NCBI GenBank assembly: GCA_037447655.1
Contig: JBBHKE010001593.1
Coordinates: 39,523-103,522, forward strand
Direction of reading: 5' to 3'
DNA: 64,000 nt
Source of the DNA: Zygnema cylindricum
Taxonomy: Eukaryota > Streptophyta > Zygnematophyceae > Zygnematales > Zygnemataceae
Shown here one piece after another: positions 12,128 to 23,136 of the stretch; the stretch's first letter is position 1; the number at the start of each line of letters is the position of its first letter. The position numbers and the translations under genes are program-made. Below the pieces are notes generated by a model. That model was given only the letters and a program-made list of their open reading frames with translations, ran no database searches and had not been told where the DNA came from.

Positions 12128-14010
12128 ATGAGGCAGAAAAAGCTTTCTGTAAACTCTTCAGTAGAGGTAACTAGTCTGGATCCTGGTTTTCTTGGTGCTT
12201 GGTATGAAGCCACCATACTATCACGTTCGAGCAAAACATACAAAATCAGATATAAGAATCTGATTGAAGAAGACAAAAAAACACCATGTGTAGAAGATGT
12301 TGCGATAAGTTTCGTGCGTCCAATGCCACCAAAAATAATAGATAGTCCAGATATCTGGCTCCCTGGCCATGCTGTGGAGGCTTATTGGAATGATGGCTGG
12401 TGGCAAGGAACAATAGATACTCGAGTGAGTAAAGACATATTTCGTGTCTATTTTCAGTACTCAGCCGAGCGTTTGGATATACCGCTAAAAGATTTAAGGA
12501 CGGGACAAGTTTGGAATGGAGGCAAATGGACCATTGTTACAGAGGTGAGTGTATTTTGGTCTGTTTTGCGCTGGAGAGCATTTTTTGAAGTGTTACTGTT
12601 TTGTAGAACAAATGTTTAAGGCCCTAAGGTTTCGTTTCAGCTACTAGTCTGTTTATGAGCCTGTTTTAATTGCATTCCCGCCAATTCTGTAAATTTCTTT
12701 GAACCAAGGAAGTTATTTAGTAATTGTTTTTGTGTTAGCTGTTTTCATATTTGAGCCGTGCACTATACTGTGTACGGCCATCAGTGTAAAGTTTTTTTTT
12801 GCCACTTATTACATCTTTTCTCCTGCACACTTATCGAATTGTTCATTCGACGGTTGCGATGGAAAGGCAAGATTTTCACCTTCCGATCGGCGGTCTCCAA
12901 TTGAAAATTGGACAAGTGTGGAGAAATGATGAATTAAACAGCGAGAAATACCTTTACACTATTAGCTATACACGGTGTAGCCTCCTTTCTTACACTTAGC
13001 ATCATATGTTTTTGTACATTGTCTTGCTTTATAAAATACTACTAAAGTGTTTGGAAAGCCTGTACATCTTGTTGCCAAACTAGTCAGTTGTGATGTATAT
13101 TGGAAAAAATGACTCTTCAATTTTAACTGACACTAATGTCATATTTGTTTCCTGTTTGTTTGAAGGCACTCCATGATTTGTAGTGTATATTTTCCAATAT
13201 ATGTGTGTGTTTGTGTTTTTTTGGCTTGGTTGATATGTGCTTGTATTTTGTCCCCATTCACTGTCGTTCTTGTTATTTATGTTTCTGCATCTGTTTATTG
13301 CGCAGCTGTCTTCTCCTGCTGCAAAAACGAACAAGGTTGCCACCACCGCCTGTTTAACACCTAATGTAGTTTGGACTGTGAACAAGCTTGAAAGCAATCC
13401 TCCTATTTCTCCTCCTTCTAATACCTTTGAGAGGAAGCGGAGCAGAAGCGTGGCATCACTTGTGGAACCACAAATCTGCTCAGATAAGCAGGAAAAGACC
13501 ATTCCATTGTCCATTGATCTTGACTCTCTCCCAGGCAAGAGCAAGGTGATGAGAACTGAGGGCAACGATGTAAAAGTGCAATGGAAAAAGGATTGTGAAA
13601 ATCATCAACAGCCAGTGGGGTTGTTTTCTGAGGTCCAACAGCCTTGCACGCCTAGTGAGTGTGGAGAATTGCCTGCAAACCAACACAGGCAACGGTGGTA
13701 CAGTCATTCAGGAAGTATGTGGACTTCTCCGGTTCAAAGGAGGCAATGGGCAATAAAAGAGTGTTCCGGACCAGTTAAAACCAACAATGTCGCGAGACCA
13801 GCTGCAATACATGCATACAGGGCTGTATTGAGGGCCTTCTATCAGGAAGGATCAGCACTTGACCTTGGGAAGTTGAAGGTCATGGCGGACCTTCGCATTG
13901 CTTTCAACATTCCGAATAGCTGTCATGTGGAGCTCTTGCAACTTCTACGTGACCCGCCTGTAGGTTGTTTTGATGATGTTGCATCCTCTCATCTACTTCA
14001 TGACCATTAA
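12128..14010 (+). CDS. Agenet (plant Tudor-like) and ENT domain protein
   Basis: This is probably a nuclear chromatin reader: Agenet/Tudor repeats bind modified histone tails and ENT domains mediate protein contacts. Two exons, 12128-12544 and 13306-14010, join in phase 0 to give 373 residues. Residues ~8-60 form a first Agenet unit (GAWYEATILSRSSKTYKIRY) and ~78-135 a second (VEAYWNDGWWQGTI). The C-terminus holds an ENT domain (AIHAYRAVLRAFYQEG, then MADLRIAFNIPNSCHVELLQ). Agenet first and ENT last matches plant Tudor-like RNA-binding proteins, and is the reverse of the EMSY-like order. The linker is Ser/Pro rich with basic stretches. I chose the ATG at 12128 as the first in frame. The intron (12545-13305) has one suspicious open stretch, see findings. 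Confidence 0.88.
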
Positions 14011-15728
14011 GTGGTTTCTGAGTGTTTGTTTGTAAAACATAACATAAGTAAGAGTAACTAAGTGAATAACTCAATCACTTTGTATGCCTCACTAGGTAGC
14101 CCTTAGGCCTGATACATTTCATTACGGAGTTTTGCTTCTCAAAGGAGAGCATGACTCTTTATGGCATGTTCTATATCCTCTCAAAGTAAGGGAGTTCATA
14201 GTAGTTACATACTTGTATATAAGTGTGCAAGATTAATCAGGCTACAGTTACGATATTTCGGTGGGTACCAGGCAGGAATAGTCGTTTCTGTCAATGTTGT
14301 TTGGAGTAATTGTTCAAAACAGCTGCTCCATTTTTGTTGGAGGTTTGGAGGTTCATTCAAAATAAAGCATTTTGTATCATATGCTGATGCGTCGATAATG
14401 TCTTTACTTTCATTCGTCCTTTTTTTTGTTGAAAGGTGTCTCTACTCGTCTAGAACACCTTGAAGTACTGCTTCTAATTGATGTCTCTCTCTTCATTGTA
14501 GCTAATTGATAAAATTGCAGTAAAATACCTCTGAGCAAGACTTACTGGAATCTTATCAGTCGAACTGCATGTTATTGCTGGAGAAAATAAATTAGCTTTT
14601 CCTATAGGCGTTGATTTTAAGTGGATTGTTTTCCAGCATTGAAGTATAGTTGATTGGTGACACTGATTTGCTTGAGAAGACAAGACTAATTTAGTGTTTT
14701 AAGTTTTTAATATTGTAAGACTTTATTAAGAAAGCGTGGTAGTAAATCAAAGGTAAATCCGAACCTGAAAGCCAGAACACGGGTGGAAGCAAACTAAAAG
14801 GAAAACCTGTGTGAAAGAAACTAACACAAAAATGAGGGCAAGCCAACAAAAGACATTGAAAGGAACAACCAGCACAAAAACAACAACAAAAAAGCGTATC
14901 AAAAGAAAAACTAGCTAAACAAACCTTGACATAGGTAAAGTACTGTTGTTTTGCACATTGAAGTAAAGTCATAAAGGTCTATGACCTAAGTTAGGTAGGT
15001 TATGGGTTTCAGTGACACAAAAATTTGAAAACTTGAAATTTTGTAACAACATCAAGCTTCTATTTAGGAAGCGATATGGGCATGGCATGGTATGGTATGG
15101 TATGGTATGAATAAGGCAGACTCAGTACCACGTGATACCAACTTCCTGCACTGCCACCTTCTGACTAAAGCCTTTCTCAAAAAAGAAGTCAATATAATGT
15201 CGTGATGATACTCCAACCTTCTGTAAGAGCTTCCACATGATCGATTATTTTCCATCGGGAGTACTGATGCACCTCAGTCTGTGGTGCGAAAATGGGCAGG
15301 GGGCCAGACGGGATGTAAATTATATGTATGATATCTTCAAGGTGTTGAAGTTCTTATCCTGTTCACCCCCAGGCTTTACGTGGTTCCCTACCATAAAAAT
15401 GCAATACAATACTTCCCAACTTCTTAAAGCAAAGGTGTATGAATATGCTGCTCGGTAGAACATCTCAGCAGTAAGAGGAATTACAACATATGAACACGTG
15501 AAATTGCACATAGAAAATAGCAATACATGGATTAGAGAGGAGGCTTTTCAATATTCAAACAGGTTTCTCCCACACTTTTTTTGTTAATGCTGCTTGTTCA
15601 AAGTTATCCATAATGAGGCCGATATTGCTGACCTTCAAACTAACACCAGAAACCAATCAGCAGAATTCCTCAAGGTCACTAGAGTTTAATTGCAGCTAGA
15701 GAAATCAAAAATTGACAGAGTCCATCTA
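14011..15728. other. Convergent intergenic region between Agenet and ATP11 genes
   Basis: Both flanking genes end here. Only presumed 3' UTRs and a short GGTAT pentamer run at 15080-15109 are visible. No further coding region is supported. Confidence 0.6.
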
Positions 15729-18226
15729 TTAACTTCGGGCTATTCCTGACTCTCTCAAAACTGCTTGGAAATCAAAGTTTTGCGGATCCTTGTTGAAAGC
15801 TTGCACATGACGGAACTTATTCTCGTGAAGGTAAAAAGCATGAACATCCTTCAAAAGACCTTGAGCCTGCATTGACAAGTAACCGGTCAGTTCAAAACAA
15901 ACACTACATAGCAGGCCCTTGTAACAGTTATGTTCGTGGATTTGAATTGATTCATTGTGAGACCACCTGCCACAATTTCTCCTCCTCATCCAGACTCGGT
16001 GCAAACAGCAACATTATTGGTAAATATGGTATTCATTACAATAGAAGTGGTAATTGTCAATTACCAACACGCAAAGCCAGTCAAAACTAATCAACAAAAG
16101 CTACCCTAGTGAACTACTAAACACAAAAAAAAGAAAAACAAGCACTGGAAGTTCACTGTGTCATAAATGAAAATCAGCGTACAAATCGTCTACCATGGCA
16201 ATTCACCATTTCCGTGCCAGCAATTTTTCATGACCATTTTTTTTTTCTGCAGCAACCGGATTTCAATGGCTTTCTTTACATCTTACACTTGGAGAAAAAA
16301 ACCTCTTGAGCCGCCTATTGTTATCTACATGAAATACAATTTTAATGACAACTACTTTACTAGGAGATATCGGCCAATTTCAATCCAATGGCAAGTAATT
16401 TCAAATTTACAATTATTGAACAAGTGTATCAACCATTAGCAGCCATAGAGAATGGCGCATTTTGAACATGACATGTCTTTTAGTGAAATATGATGCAATT
16501 CCGGATGAATATTTTCATAGTCTTCAGCACCACAACTTTTAGTTTTAGCGATGACACACAAGCGGGTGTGGGAAACCGGTAATATCCTTTAATTACCTCA
16601 CTGTCAGACAGTTGGCTGGGCAAAACCACGTCTCCACGAACTAACACGAGACCTTTTGTCTTTGCAAGCTCAGTATAATGAGTAGCAACAAAAAATGGCG
16701 CAGAATTTGTTCCCCGAAGCTTGTAATCATGTAGACCCGTGAAAAGAAGATGAGGTATCTGCGCTACTCACATCCCTCCAAATCTATTCACCACTCAAAA
16801 TACTTAATTTGGCTTCTAAGCACCTTGTATTTTCCATAAATCCACCAGCTTTTGTTAGCCTCCAAAAGCTTGTTGAAACAAGACAACAGTGGAAATGGAA
16901 ACATGAAATTCTGAAAGCAAGTACTGAAATTGACAAGAGTCAACTGCAAACAAAGAAGCGCCCTTATCTCTCTCACCTTGAGAAACCATGTTGACAAAAC
17001 CTCCATCTCGACGTATTGGCAAAACAAAAAGAGGACTGTATCCATAAACACACAATTACTGTTAGTGTCAAGTTACAAATGCACTTAATGCAGTTACAAA
17101 TGCATTTCGTCTTGAAGAACAGACGCAAAAAACCTTTTAGGGTAGTTTACTTATGCTATTACTGGTGATACAGCAATCGTACAGAAAAAAAGGGCTCGTA
17201 TAATTCTCCTACTAGTCTAAAAAATAGCTATATTGATCAGAATAAAAATGTGAATAAATTAGTCTGGAAACCACTAGTTTGTACAAATTGATTATTGACT
17301 TAATGTTGTATGGGCTGTCAGCATCCACATGGCTCCTGTACACTTGCACATGTAAAACTGTAATCCTTTTATTATGTACAACAGGTCCTAGAATAGCTTT
17401 GTGATGAGCAGTATCTTACACTATCAAACCTGAATATCACATCAGAGAAACAGGCACAAAAAGTGCTAAAATGAAACAGTTTTCGTACTGAATCAAGATC
17501 AATACAAAGTCCAAAAGAAACCGTGGCCTTAATTCTTATAAACGTACCATGCCTGTGCTCTGCTTTTGAAGGCATCATAAAGAGGAGTAGCCATAACCGC
17601 ACTGATATGGCCGCGCCCTATGTGAAACTGTCAAATAGAAATTTTCTGCTTCAGGTCAGAGGGATAATTCCATATTCAGCCATTACAAAAATACTGCCGG
17701 TTATCCCAGATTCCACAATGTTGCTTGAACTGGTACTAAAAATATGATACAATGGAAGTCAAAGTTGAGTAAGACTGAGCAATGCATGGTTGACGCATAA
17801 TTGCGTCAAGAAACCTATGCAAAATTCATCTGACTCCAAAGAAAAATAAATCAAACAAATGTACTAAAAGCCAATAGATATAATTAATAATACTGGGAGG
17901 CTAACCATACACCTGCCAATTTTTTTCACATTTTCAGACAGTTTTCTTACATCGTTCCAAATACGTGCTACTTCATCGGGAGGAAGACCTTCTACAGTCT
18001 CTATTCTCATAATTTCGTTCAGAGTTTTTGGCATTGGCAAAGAAAATCCACTTGCAAATTGAGATTGCCGGACATGGCTGCAGTTAAAATTTCTCCTGGC
18101 TGGCAGCACATCTGGAAGTTTTGGCAACATGCATCTTTCTCCTATATATTCAAAAGGTTCGCATGTCTTCAGAGAGTTTTGCAAAAATCTTGAAAGGGAA
18201 GGCAATCGACGAACAACGGCCGCCAT
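15729..18226 (-). CDS. ATPAF1: ATP synthase F1 assembly factor 1 (ATP11/ATPAF1 family)
   Basis: The ATP11 family is a matrix chaperone that binds free F1 beta subunit during assembly of mitochondrial ATP synthase. Five exons keep phase: 18226-17951, 17627-17548, 17035-16977, 16766-16597, 15866-15729. They give 240 residues. The start is the first in-frame ATG, followed by an Arg-rich, acid-poor leader fitting a mitochondrial presequence. Family blocks in order are MPKTLNEIMRIETVEG, PPDEVARIWND, FHIGRGHISAVM, CPLFVLPIRRDGGFVNMVSQ, LLFTGLHDYKL, FFVATHYTELAKTKGLVLVR and a C-terminal AFYLHENKFRHVQAFNKDP. The acceptor of exon 4 lacks a strong pyrimidine tract and is the least certain border. Size is close to the conserved core of the human protein. 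Confidence 0.9.
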
Positions 18227-20459
18227 GTATTCAAATTCTTGCGGCGAAAACTTCAAATCATTGACTTCGAGTGAATCGTCAATTGAGTATAGCTCTTAGA
18301 TGCGGAAGATGAATGAAGTTAGCATAGAAGAAACTAAAAGCACGAGCAAGAGCACGAGCAAGAGCACGAGCAACACCGAGTCTGCTAAGCTAGAATAAAA
18401 TGTTCATTACAAACAAAAAAAGGATCGCTTTCGTTAGAAAAAAAGAGAAAGAGGGAGTAGGGCGAAGGATTTGGAGCCCAGCACGCAAAATTCTGAAATT
18501 TGTACCAAAATTTTAAACATTTGAAGCACGGGAAAAGCAAAGAAACCAAAGCGTTTCTCCATGACCTGAAAATTCCGTGAAGTCCGGCGAACCATACGTT
18601 TACTTCTAGCTTTTAATGTGCTGTTTTATTATACCGTATCCTAATAGGGTAAAAACATGTGTGTAATTATCCTTTTCCTTTTTTGCTATTTTCGCCTTCT
18701 TGTACCCTATGTGTGTAGCCGTACACATTTCTTGGGCGTTACGTATTCAAAAAGACAAGAGGTGTAAATATCAAACTGAGCAATCAGAATTGTCGTTCGT
18801 AAGATTTAGGGGATGGGGCGCAAAAGACAGAACATCTCTTTTTGTGTTTTATTATTGTTGTTTTTCAGTGTTGGTCATGCCACCCCTTTTGTACCCCCAG
18901 ACTCAGATGGTTTACCATCGTGCTTTTTAATTTATCCTGCAAGTTTTTTTTTATGAAAGAAAATGATGACTATATTTATAAGGTGGTTTCTAACATTTGA
19001 CGCCTAAACCTTGAGAAGATTTTATTTTCTGAACCGCAATGGTTAAACCATCAGATATGAAACATAATTAAAATATAATCTTGTTAACGACCATTAAAGG
19101 TTATAGATGAAAATCCTTGCGGCATTCAAACACAATAAACGCAAAGCAAAACTAAAAATATGCAACTTAAAGCTACAGAAACAAACGTAGAACGCGGAGG
19201 CATACATGTCAAGTTTTTTTCTGCTGTGTTTATCTCCTTATTTTCTTTCTTTACAAATGGGTTCAACAGTGTGCCTGTTCGCCTGACTGTTTTTTTGTTA
19301 CGTGTATGTTTCTTTGGTGTTCACACCTTACCTGCGCCCTACAGGAACTTGTCAAAGAGCATGCTTCCTGATGCAGTATAACAATAAAAGGCTAAGAAAT
19401 AAGGTGAAAACACCAAACTCATTATCTGCATCCACCAATCAAACCAAACAAGGAACTTATTGGATGTTGTATGAGCTTGGCGTTCCTTCCACCATAATAC
19501 AGTAGAACCTCTCTAAAACAATACTGCCTAATTCGATAATCTCCATAATTGAGGTTGGGTCTTTGTAAAATATGACCCTGATTAATTTAATCTATTCAAT
19601 ACCTACCCTCGCTCCCAAGAGTATTGTTTTAAAGAGGTTCTACTGTACATATAATTTTGTGTTTTACTGCTACATCTTTTCAAAAGTTCCAAAGCTTAAA
19701 CAATAAACAGAAACGCTGAAACGAGTGCCTGTCCATGTGTTTGGTGTGGAGAAACGTTGGTTTTTCTCATTTACATGTAAAATGAAAAATGCATTTACGG
19801 GTATCCAGAACCATGGGCACCAATGAGCAAAAGATAAAAGGTCACAATATCATACATGAAATTTCCGGTGTATGTGTCTCCAAATGTCCTCGTTTTTTTT
19901 TTGGTGCGAAAATGCACTTGACAAAGTTGACAAAAATGACTATTTCGTTCCAGGGTCACATGAGCATATTACAAAACACAAACATAAGCTTTCCAATACA
20001 TATCAACACCAATCCAGTCAATATTTCACATATGGATAACCAATCACCTTTCCATTACACTTTTTGGTCAATTTCCAAAAATAAAACATCAAACAATGAA
20101 ACACCATCTGCTTCAGCTCCTCCTGGTAATACTATATCTTAGACATTAAGGATTCTGTAAACGGAGATAAAATTCTACTACTAAGTGTCCCCTATCTACA
20201 TCATGCCTAACAAACAATCTGCAATTTCCCCAAAGATAGTGTGGATCGTCCACATGTTCCGAACCTTTCTATACTGCCTTATAACAAAAAGGGCAGGCCA
20301 CATGCATGAGGAACTGCAACGAGGCTTTTTTATGCAAATAATTGTCAAAAGAATTGCGTTAATTCTCGATAAAACAAGGTCTAAAGTCATCCACGGCTAC
20401 AGCAACCTTGTTTAAACTCGTCCAAATACAAAAAAAAATCGGGACCTTCACTGGTTTCC
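18227..20459. other. Region between the ATP11 start and the zinc finger 3' end
   Basis: No gene is supported. 18338-18372 holds three copies of GAGCAAGAGCAC just upstream of the ATP11 start. The remainder is AT-rich DNA with the pogo-like MITE at 19500-19645. Open frames here are short and lack family resemblance. Confidence 0.6.
19500..19645. mobile_element. Pogo-like MITE with TA target duplication
   Basis: A 146-bp element starts CAGTAGAACCTCTCTAAAAC and ends with its near complement (GTTTTAAAGAGGTTCTACTG). The dinucleotide TA flanks it at 19498-19499 and 19646-19647. CAGTAGAACCTCT ends with TA duplications are characteristic of pogo/Tigger members of the Tc1/mariner superfamily. It has no coding capacity. 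Confidence 0.9.
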
Positions 20460-21179
20460 TCACTCCTGTTCCTTCAAATGGGGGAAACAGGTGACCAGAT
20501 CGACTTTCGGGTGTTTGGCATCCGCATGTTCTTTGCATTTGGACAGATTTGTTGTACACATAAATGTCTGTTTGCAAATTTGACACTGCGACAAAAAACA
20601 AAGATGGATGACAAGAGGCACACAAACAAACTTAGAATTTTGGCAAAGAGCTCTTTTCTTTTTCTACAGACTTTCATAGACATTTTTCATGGATTTCATT
20701 AATATGACTTTATAAGTGCCTGGAGACTTGGTTTGCACCGTTTTCATGTACTTTTGTACTAATATGAACTAACAAACTTTGAAAGAGACATCATGGGAAA
20801 CATATAAACGACCAAGAACAACAAGACATGGCCATCACTAAAGATCTTCCGCTTGCATAAAGGCTTTTATATCAAATTACGAGATAAGTACCTGAATGGT
20901 CATTGCCTTGGTGTTTGACTGAAGCTGGCTACCTGCATCCATATTCCTGAAATTAGGTTACAAGGTTCCATGCTTTTTTTCTGTCAAAACAAAAAAGATA
21001 AACACAAAAATGGCCAGCTTGTTTTTCTATTCCCTGAAAAACCAAACAAGAGCCAAGAAATAAATCCCATTAACGTCAATCCAACCTTTTTTTAACAAGA
21101 ACATACCTTTCCCCTTCGCAAGTTTCGCAGCATTTCTCTCTCTCGCCATTTGAGACTTCTGAGCATTTCCTCCTCCCAT
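20460..21179 (-). CDS. Small zinc finger protein, At2g23090-like (4F5/SERF N-terminus)
   Basis: A small basic protein of unknown molecular role, conserved in plants and other eukaryotes. Three exons join in phase: 21179-21107, 20932-20892 and 20585-20460, giving 79 residues. The N-terminus MGGGNAQKSQMARERNAAK is the 4F5/SERF-type signature. The C-terminal exon carries one C2H2-like finger: C-x2-C (CQICKQTFMC), then KCKEHADAKHPK with His spaced as in At2g23090. The length matches the Arabidopsis relative. It is too fragmented to appear as one frame. It faces HSP33 across about 2 kb. Confidence 0.92.
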
Positions 21180-22029
21180 GGTTGCAACTGCAACTAAACA
21201 AGTCGAAGACGGAAAAAGTTTAGAAAAATCTATGAAACTAAGTTTGAAACAAGAGATACTTTGCAAAATTCCCTCCTTAACAATCCCAAGGCAAAACACA
21301 TTCACTCTTACCGAAAGTGTTTCCAGCTGTCAAAATGGAAAAAAAGGAAATTGAGACACACAAGAAAAGATACTGTTAACCCTAACTTTCATGAACAATT
21401 ATGTTAACCCTAACTTGACAAAAAATGCTTCCTGTGGATGGAGCGATTTGCCATTCGACAAATGAAAAATGAGAGTCTTTCAACTCTTAGGTTACAATGC
21501 CCATACCTTTTAGTGTAAGAAAACTACCAGTACTAAAGCGAAATTAGTATCAACAATACTAAGTCAGGACAGACTGACGTGGCCAATTTAAAGCCACTCC
21601 TTCAGAAAATATTTTAACACTATTTTTGATTTTCAACCAAAAAAGGATTTAATCGTGATGTTATGATCGCAACCGAATTAGAGTTAGTAACATCAATAGC
21701 AATGGGCAGTAAACCATAGTAAGAAGCCTATGAGGGAGCCTGTATAAAGCCAGTAGGTTATTCGATCTGTTTGTCTGTATACGTTGTTTCGGTTTATATT
21801 AACAAAGCTTCAGAAGACAGACAATAAAAAAAAAAAGGCTTTTACCGGTGTTTAATACGTGAACCCCTTTTTTTTCAAACCAGCCTCAACTCGGATGTTT
21901 CCTATTCAATACTCCCTTCCTTTGAGTAAAAGATAAACTGATAACACGTCAAAGTGCTAAACCAAAAATGGAATAAAATAACCTAAATGCCCTAAACAGC
22001 CATAGAAAACACTTAAACCCTAAAACTAA

Positions 22030-22440
22030 TCATTTCCCTACTTCCTCCTACCACCACGCTCTCGCCTCCCTCACTTTGTCCCTCCCTCCATCTCAGTCTC
22101 CTCCCCCAGTAACCTCCTTTGCCTTTCTCCTACATCCTCCCTATTTTCCTCTCTCCTCCCTCATTTCCTCCCTTCCTTTTCTCCTTCCTCTTCTACTTCC
22201 TCTCCCTGCCTCCCTCCCTTCTCCTTCCCTTCTCCCTCATCATCCCCTCCCTTACTTCCCTCTCTTCATTTCAAATTCCCTCCCTCCCTCCCTCCCTCTT
22301 CCTTCCTCATCCCTCCTACCCTCCCTCCCTCTTTCTTCGTCATCCCTCCTACCCTCCCTCCCTCCCTTCCACATCCATCCCTCCTCCTTGAATAACTCCC
22401 TCCCTCCCTCCCTCCCTCCTCCCCTCCTTTTACCTTCTCA
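22030..22440 (+). repeat. CCCTCC-rich homopyrimidine tract
   Basis: About 400 bp of nearly pure C/T DNA on the plus strand, built from CCCTCCCT and CTTCCTCC words. Long open frames across it are compositional artefacts. Confidence 0.9.
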
Positions 22441-22499
22441 CGTCCAAATGACGGCCGGCGTGTGACGTGACGGGTTGAAGCTCCTGTCGGGGCGGCCGA

Positions 22500-22640
22500 A
22501 GAGATGGAGAAGGCGAGAAGGAGAAATGAGAAGGAGAAAACCAGAAAAAAAGAGCAGGAAAGTAAGGGAGAAAGAAAGAGCGCGAGGAGTGAAAAGGGAA
22601 GGTGGAGAGGAACACGAGCGGTCGAAAATTCGGAGCGAGA
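22500..22640 (+). repeat. Purine-rich tract
   Basis: GAGAAGGAGAAA-type purine-rich sequence follows the homopyrimidine tract by 60 bp, so the strand asymmetry flips within the shared promoter region. Confidence 0.75.
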
Positions 22641-23136
22641 AACGGAATAAACGAATGGAGCAAATTAGGGCGCGGTTCGGAATTCTGTACTGTAGGGTAA
22701 TGCCACGTTCGCCATAACTGACGCAACTGCCCAAGAATCGTGGTAATCGTACAGATAATGAGATTCCTGTTTGATTACGAGAAGTACTAGCCAGTAAGGC
22801 CAGTTAGGAAGTTATATCATACGTATACAGTACACTACTGTACAGTAGTGTTTCTGATTGTTTATTTAACATTTCTGTAAAATTTGTAGCGATATTTGTA
22901 AAAGTGCGGACAGTTCGTAAAATCAGCAGATTTTGCGGCTAGCGTCGGTACTGCTGTAATTCTTGCGGCCACGAAATATTTACCGTACATTTCACATCGT
23001 ATCGAATTTTGGAGAGATATCTGATTTTTAAACTTCGATACCCCCGCCAACAAGAGTGAACATGAGCCAATGAGGGCGCGGTTCGAAATCCTGTATTTGA
23101 TGTTTGTACACCATCATTTATAGCGCGTCCTTCAAC

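Larger units (their letters stand above)
21180..23136. promoter_or_regulatory. Divergent intergenic region between the zinc finger and HSP33 genes
   Basis: Both genes are transcribed away from this region, so it should hold both promoters. It contains a degraded AT-rich MITE (21540-21730), a homopyrimidine run (22030-22440), a following purine-rich run (22500-22640) and a short palindrome near 22830. No TATA box or start site could be fixed. Confidence 0.5.

Noticed and set aside
22076-22465. Pro/Ser/Leu-rich open frames in the pyrimidine tract
   Set aside because: Pure low-complexity C/T DNA keeps all three frames open; no domain or start context supports a gene.
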